A stretch of DNA of 7,582 bases from Acidobacteriota bacterium (GTDB lineage Bacteria > Acidobacteriota > Holophagae > Holophagales > Holophagaceae), in contig JAJYBX010000086.1 of the NCBI GenBank assembly GCA_021778785.1, positions 1 to 7,582 on the forward strand, given 5' to 3'. The notes below the pieces were generated by a model that worked only from the letters and a program-made list of their open reading frames with translations, searched no databases and had not been told where the DNA came from. This document shows positions 6,386 to 7,582 of this stretch, piece by piece (position 1 is the stretch's first letter; each line of letters opens with the position of its first letter). The position numbers were made by a program, and so were the translations under genes.

Positions 6386-7306
6386 ATGGCCACCGCACGC
6401 GTCCGCGAAATCCTTTCCTGGTACAGCTCGGAGAATCCGGGCGTGAAGGCCAACCTGGCCCGGATCATGAACCACGGCCGCCTGGCGGGCACCGGCAAGT
6501 TCGTGATCCTCCCCGTGGACCAGGGCTTCGAGCACGGCCCCGCCCGCAGCTTCGCCCCCAATCCCGGCGGCTACGATCCCCGCTACCACGTCGAGCTGGC
6601 CATCGAGGCGGGCTGCAACGCCTACGCCGCCCCCCTGGGCTTCATCGAGCACGTGGCCTCCGACTACGCCGGCGAGATCCCCCTCATCCTGAAGCTCAAC
6701 AACAGCGACACCCTCAGCAAGGGCCACGAGCCCTGCAGCGCCATCACCGGCAGCGTGGAGGATGCCCTGCGCCTGGGCTGCGCGGCCATCGGCTACACCA
6801 TCTATCCCGGCAGCGGCGCCCGCAACGAGCAGTACGAGGCCCTGCGTGAGCTGATCCTCGAGGCCAAGGCCGTGGGCCTGCCCTCGGTGGTCTGGTCCTA
6901 TCCCCGCGGCGCCGGCCTCACCAAGGAGGGCGAGACCGCCGTGGACGTCTGCGGCTACGCCGCGCAGATCGCGGCCCAGCTGGGCGCCCACATCATCAAG
7001 GTGAAGCCGCCCAAGGACGTCGTCGAGCAGGCCGAGGCGAAGAAGGTCTTCGAGAAGTACGCCATCCCCACCGCCACCCTGAAGGACCGCATCGCCCACG
7101 TGGTGCAGAGCGCCTTCAACGGCCGCCGCATCGTGATCTTCAGCGGCGGCGAGGCCAAGGGCACCGAGGAGGTGCTGAAGGAAGTGGCCGAAATCGCCGC
7201 CGGCGGCGCCTTCGGCAGCATCATGGGCCGCAACGCCTTCCAGCGTCCCAAGAAGGAAGCCATCGAGCTGCTGCACGCGGTGATGGACCTCTACAAGAAG
7301 GGCTGA
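6386..7306 (+). CDS. fbaB: Class I fructose-bisphosphate aldolase, DhnA/FbaB type
   Basis: A 306-residue Schiff-base aldolase that cleaves fructose 1,6-bisphosphate to glyceraldehyde 3-phosphate and dihydroxyacetone phosphate, or condenses them, in glycolysis and gluconeogenesis; cytoplasmic. It belongs to the DhnA/FbaB branch found in bacteria and archaea, not the animal-type class I enzyme. Seen: DQGFEHGP (Asp45), LKLNNSD (Lys103), WSYPRGAG with Tyr172 in the position of the acid/base Tyr of the Thermoproteus enzyme, the Schiff-base Lys205 in HIIKVKPP, and the phosphate-binding FSGGEAKG and MGRNAFQRP segments near the C-terminus. The ATG at 6386 has GGAG five bases upstream; length is usual for the family. 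It probably forms its own unit, with a TAGAAT box upstream and a long hairpin right after. Confidence 0.95.
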   Translation: MATARVREILSWYSSENPGVKANLARIMNHGRLAGTGKFVILPVDQGFEHGPARSFAPNPGGYDPRYHVELAIEAGCNAYAAPLGFIEHVASDYAGEIPLILKLNNSDTLSKGHEPCSAITGSVEDALRLGCAAIGYTIYPGSGARNEQYEALRELILEAKAVGLPSVVWSYPRGAGLTKEGETAVDVCGYAAQIAAQLGAHIIKVKPPKDVVEQAEAKKVFEKYAIPTATLKDRIAHVVQSAFNGRRIVIFSGGEAKGTEEVLKEVAEIAAGGAFGSIMGRNAFQRPKKEAIELLHAVMDLYKKG

Positions 7307-7316
7307 GGCCTTCCTC

Positions 7317-7355
7317 CCACGCAAAGGGCCGCCCGATGGGCGGCCCTTTGCGTGG
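7317..7355. terminator. Long perfect hairpin, likely bidirectional terminator
   Basis: An 18-bp perfect stem (CCACGCAAAGGGCCGCCC at 7317-7334, its complement at 7338-7355) closes a 3-nt GAT loop. It lies 10 bases after the fbaB stop and 14 bases beyond the stop of the convergent minus-strand peptidase gene. Only three T occur on each strand, within the stem, so it lacks a true U-tract, but its strength and position fit a shared terminator for the two convergent genes. Confidence 0.8.
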
Positions 7356-7369
7356 CCATCGAGCCGTCC

Positions 7370-7582
7370 CTACCGGGCGGGCACCGCGAGGGGCCTGAGG
7401 ATGTCCGCGAGGCGGTCCGGGTTTCCGGCGATCCGTTCCAGCCGCGGATAGCGCTCGCCACCGTGGTAGTCCACCCGCAGCGTCTTCACGAAGGCTCCGC
7501 TGGAGACGACGAAGGCAAGGGGTTCCCTGCCCGTCTGGCCCGCCTTGATCGCCTCGTGCAGGGCGGAGGGGGAGAACCGCGC
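7370..7582 (-). CDS. M61-family peptidase, C-terminal end (5' part outside window)
   Basis: Seventy C-terminal residues of a minus-strand gene that runs in from the right edge and stops with TAG at 7372-7370. The segment FSPSALHEAIKAG is followed by a strand-rich stretch and then VDYHGGERYPRLERI and PDRLADILRPL. This matches the end of the C-terminal PDZ domain of M61 glycyl-aminopeptidase-like proteases, where a DYHGGxRYPHLER block just before the end is characteristic. M61 enzymes are zinc peptidases, usually exported; the catalytic HEXXH would lie outside the window and cannot be checked. Transcription converges on fbaB, with the 7317-7355 hairpin between them. Confidence 0.78.
   Translation of the reverse strand, partial: ARFSPSALHEAIKAGQTGREPLAFVVSSGAFVKTLRVDYHGGERYPRLERIAGNPDRLADILRPLAVPAR

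Noticed and set aside
6263..7324. Open frame of 353 codons on the minus strand opposite fbaB
   Set aside because: Mirror of the aldolase gene; no recognisable domain, and it would run through the fbaB terminator hairpin.
7307..7369. Small RNA or riboswitch in the gap after fbaB
   Set aside because: The long hairpin is fully explained as a shared terminator between two convergent genes and no further conserved structure is visible.
1..7582. CRISPR array, insertion sequence, phage or defence system
   Set aside because: I saw no spaced direct repeats, terminal inverted repeats, transposase or nuclease-helicase motifs; the lone exonuclease belongs to a family common in chromosomes and has no defence-type neighbours.

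Overview
This is a high-GC bacterial window of ordinary chromosomal genes. Several things point to an Acidobacteriota-type organism, probably of the Holophagae (Geothrix/Holophaga-like) sort: the C-terminal half of a large Oar-like TonB-dependent receptor, a DhnA-type class I aldolase, a M61-family peptidase tail, a second outer-membrane protein gene ending in Phe, and very strong G/C third-position bias. The lineage is an inference from gene content and style; no marker gene here proves it.

Layout, left to right. (1) Plus strand: the C-terminal part of an Oar-like TonB-dependent receptor (1-1475, cut by the left edge), closed by a textbook intrinsic terminator (1492-1521). (2) Plus strand: a complete YmdB-type metallophosphoesterase (1537-2307), meeting a minus-strand gene at a convergent hairpin (2318-2340). 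(3) A minus-strand block read right to left: a DoxX-family membrane protein (TTG start, 4654-4298), a predicted PolB-like 3'-5' exonuclease (4288-3470) tightly coupled to it, then, after a gap with a candidate promoter, an AqpZ-type aquaporin (3384-2707) and an unrecognised 100-residue Arg-rich, Lys-free protein (2639-2337). (4) A short divergent promoter region (4655-4728). (5) Plus strand: 3-hydroxybutyryl-CoA dehydrogenase (4729-5589) followed after 6 nt by a broken outer-membrane protein gene (5596-6338, probably DUF3187 family), then a class I fructose-bisphosphate aldolase (6386-7306). (6) A long perfect hairpin (7317-7355), then the C-terminus of a convergent minus-strand M61-type peptidase (7370-7582, cut by the right edge).

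Metabolically the recognised enzymes are housekeeping: fatty-acid/butanoyl-CoA metabolism (hbd), glycolysis/gluconeogenesis (fbaB), water permeability (aqpZ) and cyclic-nucleotide or RNA-linked signalling (ymdB). No mobile element, CRISPR array, RNA gene, toxin-antitoxin pair or defence system is visible, and I found no convincing new multi-gene system. The observations most worth a second look are the disrupted outer-membrane gene, whose two halves lie in different frames with a probable internal deletion, and the Lys-free, charge-split 100-residue protein. No gene-free stretch exceeds 300 bases.
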